NCBI GenBank assembly: GCA_030681365.1
Contig: JAUXWH010000158.1
Coordinates: forward strand, 20,379 to 84,378
From: Bradyrhizobium sp.
GTDB lineage: Bacteria; Pseudomonadota; Alphaproteobacteria; Rhizobiales; Xanthobacteraceae
Length of the DNA: 64,000 nt
Reading direction: 5' to 3'
Position 1 is the first letter of the stretch; the number at the start of each line of letters is the position of its first letter. The translations under genes and the position numbers were made by a program. Below the pieces are notes generated by a model. The model saw only the letters and a program-made list of their open reading frames with translations. It was not told the DNA's origin and made no database searches. Positions 8,646 through 18,432 of the stretch are shown one piece after another.

Positions 8646-9851
8646 ATGAGCATCGAGCCCCGAAAACCGCCGCCGCAGTTCACCGCCAAACTGCAGCGCG
8701 CGCTCGGGGGCAGGGCCGGCTGGGCCGGCTTTGCGCTGCAGATCCTGTTCGTCGCTGCCTTGGCCTGGCTTTGCTACGAGATCGTCGCCAATGCCCGCGC
8801 CAATTTGCAGGCGCAGCGGATCACGGCCGGTTTCGGCTTCATGGCGAATACGGCGGGGTTTGACGTCAGCCAGGCCCTGATTCCCTATTCCGGATCCGAC
8901 TCCTATACCCGTGTGTTCCTGGTCGGCCTGCTCAATACGCTGCTGGTCTCGATCATCGGCATCTTCTTCGCCACGCTGATCGGGTTTCTCGTGGCGCTGG
9001 GGCGGTTGTCGCCGAACTGGCTGCTGTCGCGGATTTCCGGCGGCTATGTCGAACTGATCCGCAACCTGCCGCTGCTGTTCCAGATCCTGTTCTGGTATCT
9101 GGCGGTGCTGGCGGCGCTGCCGAGCCCGCGGCAGAGCATCTCGCTGTTCGACAGCTTCTTTCTGAGCAACCGCGGTTTCGTCGTTCCAAGACCGATCGGC
9201 AATCCCGGCTTCGAGCCGTTCGTGGCCGCCATCGTCATTGCGGTGATCGCCACCCTGCTGCTGCAGCGCTACGCCCGCAAGCAGCTGTTCGACCATGGCC
9301 GGATGATCCGGACCTTGCCCTATGTGCTGGGGATGCTGATCGGCCTGCCGCTGCTGAGCGCGCTATTGTTCGGCGCGCCGGTCAAGTTTGAATATCCCGA
9401 ACTCAAGGGCTTCAATTTCGCCGGCGGCTCGCGCGTCATTCCGGAGTTCGTGGCGCTGACGCTGGCGCTGTCGACCTATACCGCGGCCTTCATCGCCGAG
9501 ATCGTCCGCGCCGGCATCCAGTCGGTGCACAAGGGGCAGATGGAAGCCGGCTCCTCGCTGGGGCTGCAGCGCGGCTCGACGCTGCGGCTGATCGTGGTGC
9601 CGCAGGCGATGCGGGTGATCCTGCCGCCGCACACCAACCAGTATCTCAACCTCACCAAGAACTCGTCGCTGGCGGTCGCGATCGGCTATCCCGATCTGGT
9701 CTCGGTGTTCGCAGGCACGACGCTGAGCCAGACCGGGCAGGCGATCGAGATCATCGCCATCACCATGGGCGTCTATCTGGTGATTTCGCTGGTGACCAGT
9801 GCGATCATGAGCTTTTACGGATGGCGGCTTGGACGGAGCCTCGGCCCATGA
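8646..9851 (+). CDS. aapQ: General L-amino acid ABC transporter permease
   Basis: The 401-residue inner-membrane permease of the His/Glu/Gln/Arg/opine family carries several hydrophobic helices. The cytoplasmic EAA loop that docks the ATPase is visible as [24 protein letters not shown] (about residues 299-322). A long insertion between early helices, in which [14 protein letters not shown] falls, is typical of AapQ. It pairs with AapM to make a heteromeric pore. The stop overlaps the aapM start in an ATGA, so translation is coupled. Confidence 0.94.
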   Translation: MSIEPRKPPPQFTAKLQRALGGRAGWAGFALQILFVAALAWLCYEIVANARANLQAQRITAGFGFMANTAGFDVSQALIPYSGSDSYTRVFLVGLLNTLLVSIIGIFFATLIGFLVALGRLSPNWLLSRISGGYVELIRNLPLLFQILFWYLAVLAALPSPRQSISLFDSFFLSNRGFVVPRPIGNPGFEPFVAAIVIAVIATLLLQRYARKQLFDHGRMIRTLPYVLGMLIGLPLLSALLFGAPVKFEYPELKGFNFAGGSRVIPEFVALTLALSTYTAAFIAEIVRAGIQSVHKGQMEAGSSLGLQRGSTLRLIVVPQAMRVILPPHTNQYLNLTKNSSLAVAIGYPDLVSVFAGTTLSQTGQAIEIIAITMGVYLVISLVTSAIMSFYGWRLGRSLGP

Positions 9852-11383
9852 GCGAGTTGGAGAGCGAACTTTCGACCCCGGCCTTCATCCGCCAGGATCT
9901 GGTTCCGGAGCGCGCCGCGCCGATCAAGACCACCGGTTTTGTCGGGTTCCTGCGCACCCGGCTGTTCAATTCCCCGACCAACATTCTGCTCACCATCGTC
10001 AGCGTCCTGCTGCTGTGGGTCACGATCGTTCCCACGGTAAAGTTCCTGCTGATCGATGCGGTCTGGACCGGTACCGACCGCACCGCATGCCTCGAGGAGA
10101 CCGCGAAACGCACCGTCGGAGCCTGCTGGCCGTTCGTGCAGGCGAAATTCAGCCAGTTCATCTACGGCTTTTATCCGGAGGCGGAGCGGTGGCGGGTCAA
10201 CCTGACCTTTGTGCTCGCCGCCGTACTGCTGCTGCCGCTGCTGATTCCGCGACTGCCGGCCAAGGGTCTCAATGCGGGCCTGTTCTTTATTGCACTTCCC
10301 GTCGTCGCATTCTTCCTGCTGCATGGCGGCGGATTGAAGGGATTTGGCGTGAGCTGGACCGCCGCGCTGCTGGGGGGATTCAACGACAGCATCGGCGACG
10401 GCGGCGCCAAACTTGCCAATGTCAGCGAAACAATCGCGGTGATCGGACCGGTACTCTGGCTGCTTGGCAAGCTCCTGGTCCTGATCAGTACCGTCATCTT
10501 CTATGTGCTGTGGCCGCTGACCTGGCTGCGCGACCAGATCCAGGCGTCCGACAGCCCGGTCTGGGCCGATTTCGCCGCGACCGCCGCGATCGTTTCGCTG
10601 CTGCTGTTCTTCGCGGGCGGCGGCGTGCGCACCGGCTGGCGCGCGCTGATCGTCAGCCTGGCGGTCTTTGCGGGAATCGGCATCGTCATCGCGGTCATGG
10701 GCCTCGACCGCGGCGGACTGCCGGTGGTCGATACGCGGCTGTGGGGTGGCCTGCTGGTGACGCTGGTGGTCTCGGTGACGGGGATCGTGGCGTCGATGCC
10801 GGTGGGCATCGCGCTGGCGCTCGGCCGTCGCTCGACGATTCCATTGATCCGGATATTCTCGATCGCCTTCATCGAGTTCTGGCGCGGGGTGCCGCTGATC
10901 ACGGTGCTGTTCTTCGCGACCTACATGCTGCCGCTGTTCGTTCCCGCAGGGTTCACCATCGACGGACTGATGCGCGCCCTGATCGGCATCGCGCTGTTTG
11001 CCGGGGCCTATCAGGCCGAGGTCATCAGGGGCGGCCTGCAGGCGATCCCGCGCGGGCAAAGCGAGGCGGCAAGCGCGCTCGGCCTGTCCTACTGGAAGAC
11101 GACGGGGCTGATCGTGATGCCGCAGGCGCTGCGCCACGTCATCCCCGGCCTCGTCAACAGCTTCATCGCGCTGTTCAAGGATACCTCGCTGGTCTCGATC
11201 GTGGCGCTGTTCGATCTGCTGGGACAGCTGCGGGCATCCTTCAGCGACCCGGTATGGTCGACGCCGACGACCTTGTTCACGGGCTTTGCCTTCACCGGCA
11301 TGGTCTACTTCGTGTTCTGCTTTGGAATGTCGCGCTATTCACTGTTCGTCGAGAACAGGCTCAATGCACACCGCCGGAACTGA
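9848..11383 (+). CDS. aapM: General L-amino acid ABC transporter permease
   Basis: The protein has 511 residues from the ATG overlapping the aapQ stop; the ORF-track start nine codons upstream lies inside aapQ. It is longer than AapQ because of extra N-terminal helices. The EAA loop reads [31 protein letters not shown] near the C-terminus, followed by a final helix ([21 protein letters not shown]). It forms the second half of the translocation channel for amino acids delivered by AapJ. Eight bases separate it from aapP. Confidence 0.94.
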   Translation: MSELESELSTPAFIRQDLVPERAAPIKTTGFVGFLRTRLFNSPTNILLTIVSVLLLWVTIVPTVKFLLIDAVWTGTDRTACLEETAKRTVGACWPFVQAKFSQFIYGFYPEAERWRVNLTFVLAAVLLLPLLIPRLPAKGLNAGLFFIALPVVAFFLLHGGGLKGFGVSWTAALLGGFNDSIGDGGAKLANVSETIAVIGPVLWLLGKLLVLISTVIFYVLWPLTWLRDQIQASDSPVWADFAATAAIVSLLLFFAGGGVRTGWRALIVSLAVFAGIGIVIAVMGLDRGGLPVVDTRLWGGLLVTLVVSVTGIVASMPVGIALALGRRSTIPLIRIFSIAFIEFWRGVPLITVLFFATYMLPLFVPAGFTIDGLMRALIGIALFAGAYQAEVIRGGLQAIPRGQSEAASALGLSYWKTTGLIVMPQALRHVIPGLVNSFIALFKDTSLVSIVALFDLLGQLRASFSDPVWSTPTTLFTGFAFTGMVYFVFCFGMSRYSLFVENRLNAHRRN

Positions 11384-11391
11384 GTGATCAC

Positions 11392-12132
11392 ATGACCGCC
11401 AACCCGATTGTCTCCATCGACGGCCTCAACAAATGGTTCGGCGATTTCCACGTGCTGCGTGACATCAACCTCGATGTCGCCAAAGGCGAGCGCATCGTGG
11501 TCTGCGGTCCGTCGGGCTCGGGCAAGTCGACTCTGATCCGCTGCATCAATGCGCTGGAGGAATTCCAGGAAGGCAAGATCGTGGTCGACGGCATCGAACT
11601 CGGGCCGAACCTGCGGCGCGTCGACGAAGTCCGGCGCGAGGTCGGCATGGTGTTCCAGAGTTTCAACCTCTTCCCGCATCTGACGGTGCTGGACAATTGC
11701 ACGCTGGCGCCGATCTGGGTGCGCAACATCCCGAAAAAGGACGCCGAAGCCGCGGCCATGAAATATCTCGAGCGGGTCAAGATCCCGCATCAGGCCAACA
11801 AGTTTCCCGGCCAGATGTCCGGCGGCCAGCAGCAGCGCGTCGCGATCGCCCGCGCCCTCACCATGAGTCCGAAGGTGATGCTGTTCGACGAGCCGACCTC
11901 GGCGCTGGATCCCGAAATGGTCAAGGAAGTGCTCGACACCATGGTCGATCTCGCCGAGGAAGGCATGACCATGCTGGTGGTGACCCACGAAATGGGCTTT
12001 GCCAGGGAAGTGGCCAACCGCATCGTGTTCATGGACGCCGGCCAGATCATCGAGTCCAACACGCCGGCGAATTTCTTTGCCAATCCGCAGCATTCGCGCA
12101 CGAAACTGTTCCTGAGCCAGATCTTGCGGTGA
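11392..12132 (+). CDS. aapP: General L-amino acid ABC transporter ATP-binding protein
   Basis: The 246-residue nucleotide-binding subunit starts at the ATG at 11392, just after the aapM stop; the 767-residue ORF-track entry is an upstream read-through in a frame unrelated to aapM. Walker A is [15 protein letters not shown] (about residues 36-50), the signature is [15 protein letters not shown], and Walker B is [14 protein letters not shown] with the H-loop in [13 protein letters not shown]. It powers uptake through AapQM. It is the last gene of the operon and is followed by a palindromic repeat. Confidence 0.95.
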   Translation: MTANPIVSIDGLNKWFGDFHVLRDINLDVAKGERIVVCGPSGSGKSTLIRCINALEEFQEGKIVVDGIELGPNLRRVDEVRREVGMVFQSFNLFPHLTVLDNCTLAPIWVRNIPKKDAEAAAMKYLERVKIPHQANKFPGQMSGGQQQRVAIARALTMSPKVMLFDEPTSALDPEMVKEVLDTMVDLAEEGMTMLVVTHEMGFAREVANRIVFMDAGQIIESNTPANFFANPQHSRTKLFLSQILR

Positions 12133-12140
12133 TGTTTCTG

Positions 12141-12285
12141 CCTCATGGTGAGGAGCGCGTCAGGCACCGCCTGATGCGCGTCTCGAACCATCCAGCACAT
12201 TGCCTGTTGCCATCCTTCGAGACGCCGCGCGAAGCGTGCGCGGCTCCTCCAGCGACAACGACGAAGCCGTTGCGCGGGGATGAGG
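12141..12285. repeat. Palindromic intergenic repeat element (rhizobial REP-like)
   Basis: The segment between aapP and cysK folds back on itself. CCTCATGGTGAGGAGCGC and GCGTCTCGAACCAT on the left mirror CATCCTTCGAGACGC, CGGCTCCTC and GGATGAGG on the right. It is noncoding and sits between convergent genes. The CCTTCGAG core recurs at 58376, so this is one copy of a dispersed family. Such elements may act as transcription stops or be non-autonomous transposon remnants. Confidence 0.65.
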
Positions 12286-12306
12286 TCGGAGTTCGTTGCT
12301 GTTAGC

Positions 12307-13347
12307 TCACACCTTTTCGAACGGCAACTCGATCTGGCTGCGCTTCTCGAGCCAGGCCGGCACCGGCAGGTTCTTCGAGCGCATGAAGGCCGGATTGAAC
12401 AGTTTTGACTGATAGCGGCCCCCGGAATCGCAGAGGATCGTGACGATGGTCTTGCCGGGCCCGAGCTGCCTGGCGAGCCGGATCGCGCCGGCGACGTTGA
12501 TGCCGGTGGAGCCGCCGAGGCACAGGCCTTCATGCTCCAGCAGATCGTAGATCACGGTCACGGCTTCCTCGTCCGAAACCAGGAACGCGTCATCGACCAC
12601 GGCGGTCTCGACCACCGGCGTGACGCGGCCGAGGCCGATGCCCTCGGTGATCGAATCGCCCGGTGTCGATTTGGCCTTGCCGTTCTTGAACAGCTCATAC
12701 ATCGCGAAACCATGCGGGTCGGCGCAGGCAACGACGATGTCCTTGTTCTTTTCCTTCAGTGCCCGGCTGGTGCCGGCGAGCGTGCCGCCGGTGCCGACCG
12801 AACAGATGAAACCGTCGATCTTGCCGCCGGTCTGTTCCCAGATCTCGGGGCCGGTCGAATCGTAATGCGCCTTGGCGTTATCCAGATTGTTCCACTGATC
12901 GGCGAACAGCACGCCGTTGGGCTCGGTCTTGCGCAATTGCGCGGCCAGCCTCCTGCCGACATGCTGATAATTGTTGGGATTGCTGTAGGGCAGGGCAGGT
13001 ACTTCGACCAGCTCCGCGCCGCACAGGCGAAGCATGTCCTTCTTTTCCTGGCTCTGGGTTTCCGGGATCAGGATCAGGGTCCGGTACCCGCGCGCGCTCG
13101 CCACCACGGCAAGGCCGATGCCGGTGTTGCCCGCGGTCGCTTCCACCACCAGCCCGCCGGGCTTGAGGTCGCCGCGCTTTTCCGCTTCCAGGATCATCCA
13201 TTTGCCGGCGCGGTCCTTGACCGACTGGCCGGGATTCATGAACTCGGCCTTGCCGAGGATGGTGCAGCCGGTCGCCTCCGAGGCGTGCTTCAGCTTGATG
13301 AGCGGCGTGTTGCCGATCGCCTGAACGACGTCGTTGTTGAAGGTCAT
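12307..13347 (-). CDS. cysK: Cysteine synthase family PLP enzyme (CysK-like)
   Basis: The protein has 346 residues from the ATG at 13347; the upstream 31 residues in the track lack family similarity. The start MTFNNDVVQAIGNTPLIKLKHAS and the PLP-lysine motif NPGQSVKDRAGKWMI (about residues 39-53) are diagnostic. EATAGNTGIGLA and the phosphate-binding CSVGTGGTLAGTSRAL complete the fold-type II signature. The enzyme replaces the acetyl of O-acetylserine with sulfide to form cysteine. It is somewhat longer than typical CysK (about 310), close to the alphaproteobacterial CysK2/CBS-like subgroup, so a cystathionine-beta-synthase-like activity cannot be excluded. Confidence 0.88.
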   Translation of the reverse strand: MTFNNDVVQAIGNTPLIKLKHASEATGCTILGKAEFMNPGQSVKDRAGKWMILEAEKRGDLKPGGLVVEATAGNTGIGLAVVASARGYRTLILIPETQSQEKKDMLRLCGAELVEVPALPYSNPNNYQHVGRRLAAQLRKTEPNGVLFADQWNNLDNAKAHYDSTGPEIWEQTGGKIDGFICSVGTGGTLAGTSRALKEKNKDIVVACADPHGFAMYELFKNGKAKSTPGDSITEGIGLGRVTPVVETAVVDDAFLVSDEEAVTVIYDLLEHEGLCLGGSTGINVAGAIRLARQLGPGKTIVTILCDSGGRYQSKLFNPAFMRSKNLPVPAWLEKRSQIELPFEKV

Positions 13348-13587
13348 GTCCTGAAATTTGCCAGTTGTTTCCTCACCGCCGATGACCCTAAAGGACGGCT
13401 GCAGTGCATACAAGCCAGCGCAGAGCATACCTGCGAGCATGCTGCGAGGAGCCGCGGATCAAAGCTCTGCTGCTGACCGGGCTTGGCATGGAATAAAATT
13501 GCCTGAAAAGGTCTTCTGGAAGGCGGCGCCTGCGGTACCGATTACCGCGCCGGCTTTCGGCCGCAGCTGACGGCAAGCCAAGCTTCA

Positions 13588-14820
13588 TTATTGCCGTTCG
13601 ATTTTATGGAGCCCGACGTTCAGCACGCCGATTTCGAAGCCGAGTCGGCAATAGGCCAGATAGTATTCCCACATCCGCTTGAAGCGAAGATCGAACCCCA
13701 GGGCGCTGATATCAGGCCATGCCTGTAGAAACCGGGTGTGCCAATCGGCCAGTGTGCGCGCATAGCTGTCGCCAAAGAACTCCGAGGAAACCAATCGCAA
13801 TCCCGCCTGGCCGATCTGTCGTTCGAGAATGCCCGTCGTCGGCAGCATGCCGCCCGGAAAAATGTAGCGTTGAATGAATTCCGGTCGTCGGCGGTAACTC
13901 TCGAAGCGGCTTTGGTCGATCGTAATTACCTGGAGGACGGCCGCACCCTGCGGATTCAGCCGTTGCCGCAGATTTGCGAAGAATGTAGGCCAATAGGCCT
14001 CGCCTACGGCTTCCAGCATCTCGATCGACACCACACGATCGTAAGTGCCGCCGGCGTCGCGATAATCCTGAAGCCGCAGGTCCGATTTTTCGGCAAAGCC
14101 GCGCCGGGCCAGTTGCTGTCGCGCATAGGCGAGTTGTTCGGTGGACAGCGTCAATCCGGTCACATGACTACCGGTGCGCTCGATGATGCGCTCGGCAAGC
14201 CCGCCCCAACCGCAGCCGATTTCCAGGATGCGTTCGCCACCATCCAGTTCGAGACATTCAATCACCCGATCAAGCTTGGTGCGCTGTGCATTCTCGAGAG
14301 ACTCGTCCGGCGACGAATAAATCGCGGAGGAGTACATCATGCTTGAATCGAGCCATAATCGATAGAAGGCGTTGCCGAGATCGTAGTGGGCCGCGATGTT
14401 TCGGCGGCTGCCGCGCCTGGTATTGCGGTTCAATGCGTGACGAATTCTGGTCAGGGGCTGAGGCGGCTTCAACCTCTCGAACGATATGCTGTCGCCTGAA
14501 CGGTGTCCCGCGGCGCGCAGGAATGCGTGGATATCGGGCGTCGACCACTCGCCCGCCAGATAGCCCTCGGCAAAACCGAGATCGCCGCTGGTCAACAGTC
14601 GGATCATGCATTTCCAGCTATGGATCGTCAGCTGTGCCTGCTCGCCCGATCGCTTGCCGCCGATCAGGATGCGCCGCCCGCCCGGCGTCTGCAGCAGGAT
14701 CTCGTCGCAGTCGACCTTGCGGAGCACGCGCTGCATGAAGGATTTGAGCAGGGCAGGCGACGTCGATGTTCCCGAAAGGTCGAGCGACCGGGGCGCGGTT
14801 TGTTGGTTTTCAGACGACAT
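13588..14820 (-). CDS. cfa: CFA-synthase-like SAM-dependent fatty-acyl methyltransferase
   Basis: The 410-residue protein ends a three-gene minus-strand operon. The SAM-binding motif is ILEIGCGWGGLAERI (about residues 197-211), preceded by the fatty-acid-facing NIAAHYDLGNAFYRLWLD and followed by SIEMLEAVGEAYWPTFF. Cyclopropane-fatty-acyl-phospholipid synthases add a methylene from SAM across a lipid double bond. Close relatives in the Rhodobacter sigmaE regulon methylate unsaturated acyl chains on the way to furan fatty acids, so either product is possible. The start overlaps the DUF1365 gene stop by 11 bases. It is expected to be under ECF sigma control through the site at 17021-17048. Confidence 0.9.
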   Translation of the reverse strand: MSSENQQTAPRSLDLSGTSTSPALLKSFMQRVLRKVDCDEILLQTPGGRRILIGGKRSGEQAQLTIHSWKCMIRLLTSGDLGFAEGYLAGEWSTPDIHAFLRAAGHRSGDSISFERLKPPQPLTRIRHALNRNTRRGSRRNIAAHYDLGNAFYRLWLDSSMMYSSAIYSSPDESLENAQRTKLDRVIECLELDGGERILEIGCGWGGLAERIIERTGSHVTGLTLSTEQLAYARQQLARRGFAEKSDLRLQDYRDAGGTYDRVVSIEMLEAVGEAYWPTFFANLRQRLNPQGAAVLQVITIDQSRFESYRRRPEFIQRYIFPGGMLPTTGILERQIGQAGLRLVSSEFFGDSYARTLADWHTRFLQAWPDISALGFDLRFKRMWEYYLAYCRLGFEIGVLNVGLHKIERQ

Positions 14821-15610
14821 GCGGATCGATCCGGTTTGACGTGTTGATGGCGGTGGTGGAATTGCGCGTGGGCGCGACAGGTCTGGTGCGCCACCGCATT
14901 CCTTTCAGCCAGAGGCGCAGCGCCTCCCAATGGATCGCCAGGGTGACTTTTGCGGTAATCAGCGGAATCCCGACAAAGGTCTGCAGCAGCGCACGGTCGG
15001 TCAGTTCGCGGCGAAGCCCGGCGAGGCTGGCGTGAAGGACGCGTTCGCCGCCCTTGCTGGCGTTGATGCCGACCGCGACGCGTCTGGTGGGTTCGATCAG
15101 CCGAAAGTGGTAAACGAGGTCCATATCCATGAACGGCGATACGTAGAACGCCTTGCGGCAGTTTTGCCGGATCTCGCCGGAGCTGGCTTCGATCGCGGCA
15201 ACGTAGGAGTGGCGCTCGCCAAAGGTGTTGTGGACTTCGTAAATGATCGCGGCGAGTTCGCCGCCGGGCCGGTGGCAGTAATAGATGCTGATCGGATTGA
15301 AGCTGTAGCCGAGCGTTCGCGGCATGCAGAGCAGGCGAATCGCGCCATCTGCAATGTCGATACCTGCTTCCGTCAGCAGCCGTTCGGCCTGGATGCGAAG
15401 CGGTGTCGGGCTGCCGTCGCCGAGATCTGCCTCGTGCAATGCGAACAGGTTGAAGCGGTTGTGGGAGAACAGTTTCAGCCGGGCGGTCAGCACAGGCAGT
15501 TCATCGAGGTCGATCAGCAGCCAGAAGGCGCGGTAGCGAAAGTGATGCACCTTGGGCCGCAGCCGCCGGTGCATCACCGCGCCGACATAGAGCGCCGATC
15601 GGAAACTCAT
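14810..15610 (-). CDS. DUF1365 protein of the CFA/COG2907 cluster
   Basis: The 266-residue protein starts at the ATG at 15610, which overlaps the upstream stop (ATGA). Motifs RSALYVGAVMHRRLRPKVHHFRYRAFWLLIDLDELP and RTLGYSFNPISIYYC are DUF1365 hallmarks. The family almost always sits between a COG2907 flavoprotein and a CFA-type methyltransferase. From memory, members of this gene set in Rhodobacter are linked to the desaturation and oxygenation steps of methylated furan fatty acid synthesis. The exact step for DUF1365 is inferred here. No membrane anchor is obvious. Confidence 0.88.
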   Translation of the reverse strand: MSFRSALYVGAVMHRRLRPKVHHFRYRAFWLLIDLDELPVLTARLKLFSHNRFNLFALHEADLGDGSPTPLRIQAERLLTEAGIDIADGAIRLLCMPRTLGYSFNPISIYYCHRPGGELAAIIYEVHNTFGERHSYVAAIEASSGEIRQNCRKAFYVSPFMDMDLVYHFRLIEPTRRVAVGINASKGGERVLHASLAGLRRELTDRALLQTFVGIPLITAKVTLAIHWEALRLWLKGMRWRTRPVAPTRNSTTAINTSNRIDPHVV

Positions 15611-16968
15611 GGCTGCAGCTCCAGCATCGCCGCGCCCACGGCCTTGCGTCCGAGCACGATGCGTCCGGACTCGTCGGGCACCTTCCACGGTCGCCGCAGC
15701 CCGCCGAGCTGTTCGGCGACGGCGAGGCCGGCCTGCAGTCCGTCTTCATGGAAACCCGCACCGAAATGAGCGCCGCAGAACCAGACGTTGCCCTGTCCTT
15801 GCAGCGACCAGAGCCGGCGCTGCGCCGCTATCGCGGCGGCATCGAAGATCGGATGATGGTAAATTTCGCTGCGATACAGCGTCGCCGCGTGCGGCGCACG
15901 CGGCGGGTTGAGCGTGAGAAACAGCGGCGAACGATCCGGAATGCCTTGCAGCCGGTTCATCCAATAGGTGACGGCGACCTTGTCGGCGGACGCATCGCCT
16001 GAACCGATATAGTTCCAACTCGACCAAGCCGCGCGACGCCGTGGCATGAAACTCGCGTCCGAGTGCAGCACGGCGAGATTGCGGCTGTAGCGAAACGCGC
16101 CGAGCAGTTCGGTTTCGTCCGCCGTCGGATCGGCGAGGGCCGACAAGGCCTGATCGGCATGCGTAGCCATGACGACATGGTCATAGCGGCTCGATTCGCC
16201 GCGCGAGTCCGTCACGATGACACCGTCGGGGACACGCCGAACCGCGACGACTCCTGTGTCGAGCCTGATCCAGTCGGCAAAGGGCTGAATCAGCCGCTGC
16301 ACATACACGGTGCTTCCGCCAACCACGGTTTCCCAGGCGGGACGCCGGGAAAGCTGCAACAGGCCATGATTACGATGGAAGCGAAGGAAGGTCGCGACCG
16401 GGAATGACAGGATCTCGCTCGGCGGCGCCGACCAAATCGCGCTGGCCATCGGCAGCAAGTGATCGTCCCGGAACGCGGCGCCATAGCCGCCGGCCGCGAG
16501 ATAGTCGCCGAGGCTTATGGCTTCGTCCTTCAACAGGTCCGCATCCCGCGTCGCCTGCCGGTAGAATTTCACGAGATCGCGCAGCATCGACCAGAAACGT
16601 GGACGGAACAGGTTGCCCGGCTGTGCGAACAGGCCTTGCAGGCCGGTACCGGAATATTCGAGAGCGCCGTCATGCAGCGACACGGCAAGCGACATGTCGG
16701 AGGTTTTTGTGGGAACCCCCAAGTGCTCGAACATCGCCGACAGGTTGGGATAGGCCTGTCGATTGAAGACGATGAAGCCGGTATCGACGGGGATGCTATC
16801 CCCACCGACCCGCGCAACGACGGTATTGGCATGGCCGCCGATCCGTTCGGCCCGTTCGTACACCGTCACATCGTGGCGCTGGCTCAGCAGCCATGCGGCG
16901 GCCAGGCCGGAAATCCCGGTTCCAACCACCGCCACCTTCAATCGGATACCATCCCGCACGAAGTCCAC
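15607..16968 (-). CDS. FAD-dependent oxidoreductase, COG2907 type
   Basis: The 453-residue flavin amine-oxidase-like protein is the first gene of the minus-strand operon. The N-terminal dinucleotide fold is VAVVGTGISGLAAAWLLSQ followed by VYERAERIGGHANTV (about residues 12-48), and GFIVFNRQAYPNLSAMF is typical of COG2907. The C-terminal GNVWFCGAHFGAGFHEDGLQAG closes the FAD site. Relatives act on unsaturated or methylated acyl chains of membrane lipids during singlet-oxygen stress. A TGATCC-N16-CGTTTC promoter-like site lies about 50 bases upstream of its start and faces it. Confidence 0.9.
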   Translation of the reverse strand: MDFVRDGIRLKVAVVGTGISGLAAAWLLSQRHDVTVYERAERIGGHANTVVARVGGDSIPVDTGFIVFNRQAYPNLSAMFEHLGVPTKTSDMSLAVSLHDGALEYSGTGLQGLFAQPGNLFRPRFWSMLRDLVKFYRQATRDADLLKDEAISLGDYLAAGGYGAAFRDDHLLPMASAIWSAPPSEILSFPVATFLRFHRNHGLLQLSRRPAWETVVGGSTVYVQRLIQPFADWIRLDTGVVAVRRVPDGVIVTDSRGESSRYDHVVMATHADQALSALADPTADETELLGAFRYSRNLAVLHSDASFMPRRRAAWSSWNYIGSGDASADKVAVTYWMNRLQGIPDRSPLFLTLNPPRAPHAATLYRSEIYHHPIFDAAAIAAQRRLWSLQGQGNVWFCGAHFGAGFHEDGLQAGLAVAEQLGGLRRPWKVPDESGRIVLGRKAVGAAMLELQP

Positions 16969-17020
16969 TCCATCGCCTCAGCCTGTCCAGCGGGCCGCTC
17001 GGCCGGCGAACGCCCTACTT

Positions 17021-17048
17021 GAAACGAACCGCAAGCGGGTTTGGATCA
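17021..17048 (-). promoter_or_regulatory. Predicted RpoE promoter for COG2907-DUF1365-cfa operon
   Basis: On the minus strand TGATCC (17048-17043) is followed after 16 bases by CGTTTC (17026-17021). TGATCC is the -35 sequence known for the Rhodobacter sigmaE/ChrR regulon. The CGTT-type -10 and 16-base spacing are usual for ECF sigma factors. The start codon at 16968 lies about 50 bases downstream. Confidence 0.65.
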
Positions 17049-17066
17049 CCTCGAGTGATCCAAACC
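17038..17066. promoter_or_regulatory. Palindrome joining two back-to-back ECF promoter -35 elements
   Basis: A perfect 12-bp inverted repeat (GGTTTGGATCAC and GTGATCCAAACC, five-base spacer) lies between the divergent oxidoreductase and rpoE genes. Each arm contains TGATCC pointing outward. The two promoters are therefore fused head to head and share about 29 bases, so RNA polymerase at one could compete with the other. Confidence 0.75.
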
Positions 17067-17083
17067 GGGCAAGTCTGCGTTTT
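17056..17083 (+). promoter_or_regulatory. Predicted autoregulatory RpoE promoter for rpoE-chrR
   Basis: TGATCC (17056-17061) is followed after 16 bases by CGTTTT (17078-17083), the mirror image of the site on the other strand. It faces the rpoE gene, leaving an untranslated leader of about 105 bases. Autoregulation by the sigma factor is the expected arrangement for this family. Confidence 0.65.
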
Positions 17084-17197
17084 GTCGGTATGCAAACGCT
17101 GGCGCGACATCTTCCATCTCGCGGCGCTCTGGCCAGCGCCACGGCGATCCGGTACTCACGTCCGGCATGCGGTGGCAGATCGGAGCGTGCGGGCAGC

Positions 17198-17785
17198 ATG
17201 GTGAACGAGACACCCAACGGCGCGACGTCGGACGCTGCGAGGTGGGCCGCCCTGATCGAGGCCGTGGCGACGCGCGGGGACCGCGCGGCGTTCGCGGCGT
17301 TGTTCGAACACTTTGCGCCGCGGATCAAAACCTTCATGCGGCGTTCCGGCGCCAGCGAACAAAGCGCTGATGAATTCGCGCAGGAAGCCTTGTTGGCGGT
17401 CTGGTCGAAGGCGCGATTGTTCGATCCCGGGAGCGTTGGGGCCGCAGCGTGGATATTCACGATCGCCCGCAATCTGCGCATCGATGTCCTCCGCCGGGAA
17501 AAGCGCGGCGGCAGGGATCATACGGTCGAGATCGACCCCGAGTTTCACGTCGATGAAGGGCCGCAACCGGATGCGGGCCTGGCCGCGTCGGAGGTGGAAT
17601 CGAGGGTGAGGGACGCCCTGACCCATTTGTCCGAGGATCAACTGCGGGTGATCGAGTTGTCCTTTTTTGATGAAAAGGCCCATGCGGAAATTGCGCAGAC
17701 GCTTCAGATCCCGCTCGGAACGGTCAAGTCGCGACTGCGGCTGGCGATGAATCGGTTGCGTGGACAGCTGGGTGACTTCTCATGA
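17198..17785 (+). CDS. rpoE: ECF RNA polymerase sigma factor (RpoE of RpoE-ChrR type)
   Basis: The protein has 195 residues from ATG 17198; the 340-residue track ORF reads through the divergent promoter. Region 2 is RDRAAFAALFEHFAPRIKTFMRRSGASEQSADEFAQEALLAVW, continuing with WIFTIARNLRIDVLRREKR. Region 4 is LSEDQLRVIELSFFDEKAHAEIAQTLQIPLGTVKSRLRLAMNRLR, the helix-turn-helix that reads the -35. The stop overlaps chrR (ATGA), and the anti-sigma factor has a ChrR zinc domain. This assigns it to the singlet-oxygen-responsive ECF group. Three matching promoter sites lie in the adjoining genes. Confidence 0.93.
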   Translation: MVNETPNGATSDAARWAALIEAVATRGDRAAFAALFEHFAPRIKTFMRRSGASEQSADEFAQEALLAVWSKARLFDPGSVGAAAWIFTIARNLRIDVLRREKRGGRDHTVEIDPEFHVDEGPQPDAGLAASEVESRVRDALTHLSEDQLRVIELSFFDEKAHAEIAQTLQIPLGTVKSRLRLAMNRLRGQLGDFS

Positions 17786-18432
17786 CGATCCATCACCACC
17801 CCCCGGAGGAACTGCTGGTGGCGTTTGCGGCGGGCTTGCTCGATCTGGGCCAGCACGTAGCTGTGGCAACACACCTTGTCGGTTGTCCGCATTGTCGCGC
17901 CATGGTGCGCACGATGGAGCATGTCGGCGGGTTGGTGCTGGCCGATCTGCCGCCGACTGCGATGTCCGTCGGTGCCCTGGCGGCCGTCGAAGCGAGGCTG
18001 GACGGGCCTGGTTCTTCCCTCGCAGTGCCGCCCCGAGTTGGTGCAGGGCTGGCTGATGTACCGGGTCTGCCCCCGTTTGTGCGCGAATACTCCGCCGGAC
18101 CATGGAGGTGGATCGCTCCCAAGGTGCATTTGCGTGCCATTCAGCTGCCCGTAGCCAGCGCGACGCGGGTCTTTCTGTTGAGATCCCGGCCGGGCACCAA
18201 GATGATCGAGCACACCCATACCGGTTTCGAAATGAGTTGCGTGCTGTCGGGAAGCTTTGTTCATGCCGGCGGGCATTTCGGGCCGGGGGATTTCGATTTC
18301 GGTGACGGCACTGACGATCACGAGATCATGATCGACTCGGCAGAGGATTGCATCTGTCTGGTCGCAATGCAGGGCGATCTCAAACTGAATGGCATGATCG
18401 GCCGCCTGCTGCAGCCGTTGATCCGGATGTGA
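17782..18432 (+). CDS. chrR: ChrR-type zinc-binding cupin anti-sigma factor
   Basis: The 216-residue protein starts in the ATGA overlap with rpoE. The N-terminal anti-sigma domain carries the zinc ligands as HLVGCPHC (His-x3-Cys-x2-Cys, about residues 31-38) plus an upstream HHHPPEELL. The C-terminal cupin has EHTHTGFEMSCVLSGSF and GDGTDDHEIMI, supplying the second metal site. ChrR holds RpoE inactive and releases it when singlet oxygen or certain peroxides attack. Domain order and length match the family. Confidence 0.93.
   Translation: MTIHHHPPEELLVAFAAGLLDLGQHVAVATHLVGCPHCRAMVRTMEHVGGLVLADLPPTAMSVGALAAVEARLDGPGSSLAVPPRVGAGLADVPGLPPFVREYSAGPWRWIAPKVHLRAIQLPVASATRVFLLRSRPGTKMIEHTHTGFEMSCVLSGSFVHAGGHFGPGDFDFGDGTDDHEIMIDSAEDCICLVAMQGDLKLNGMIGRLLQPLIRM

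Noticed and set aside
9815-11137. 440-residue minus-strand ORF
   Set aside because: Antisense of aapM with a Gln/Arg/His-rich product.
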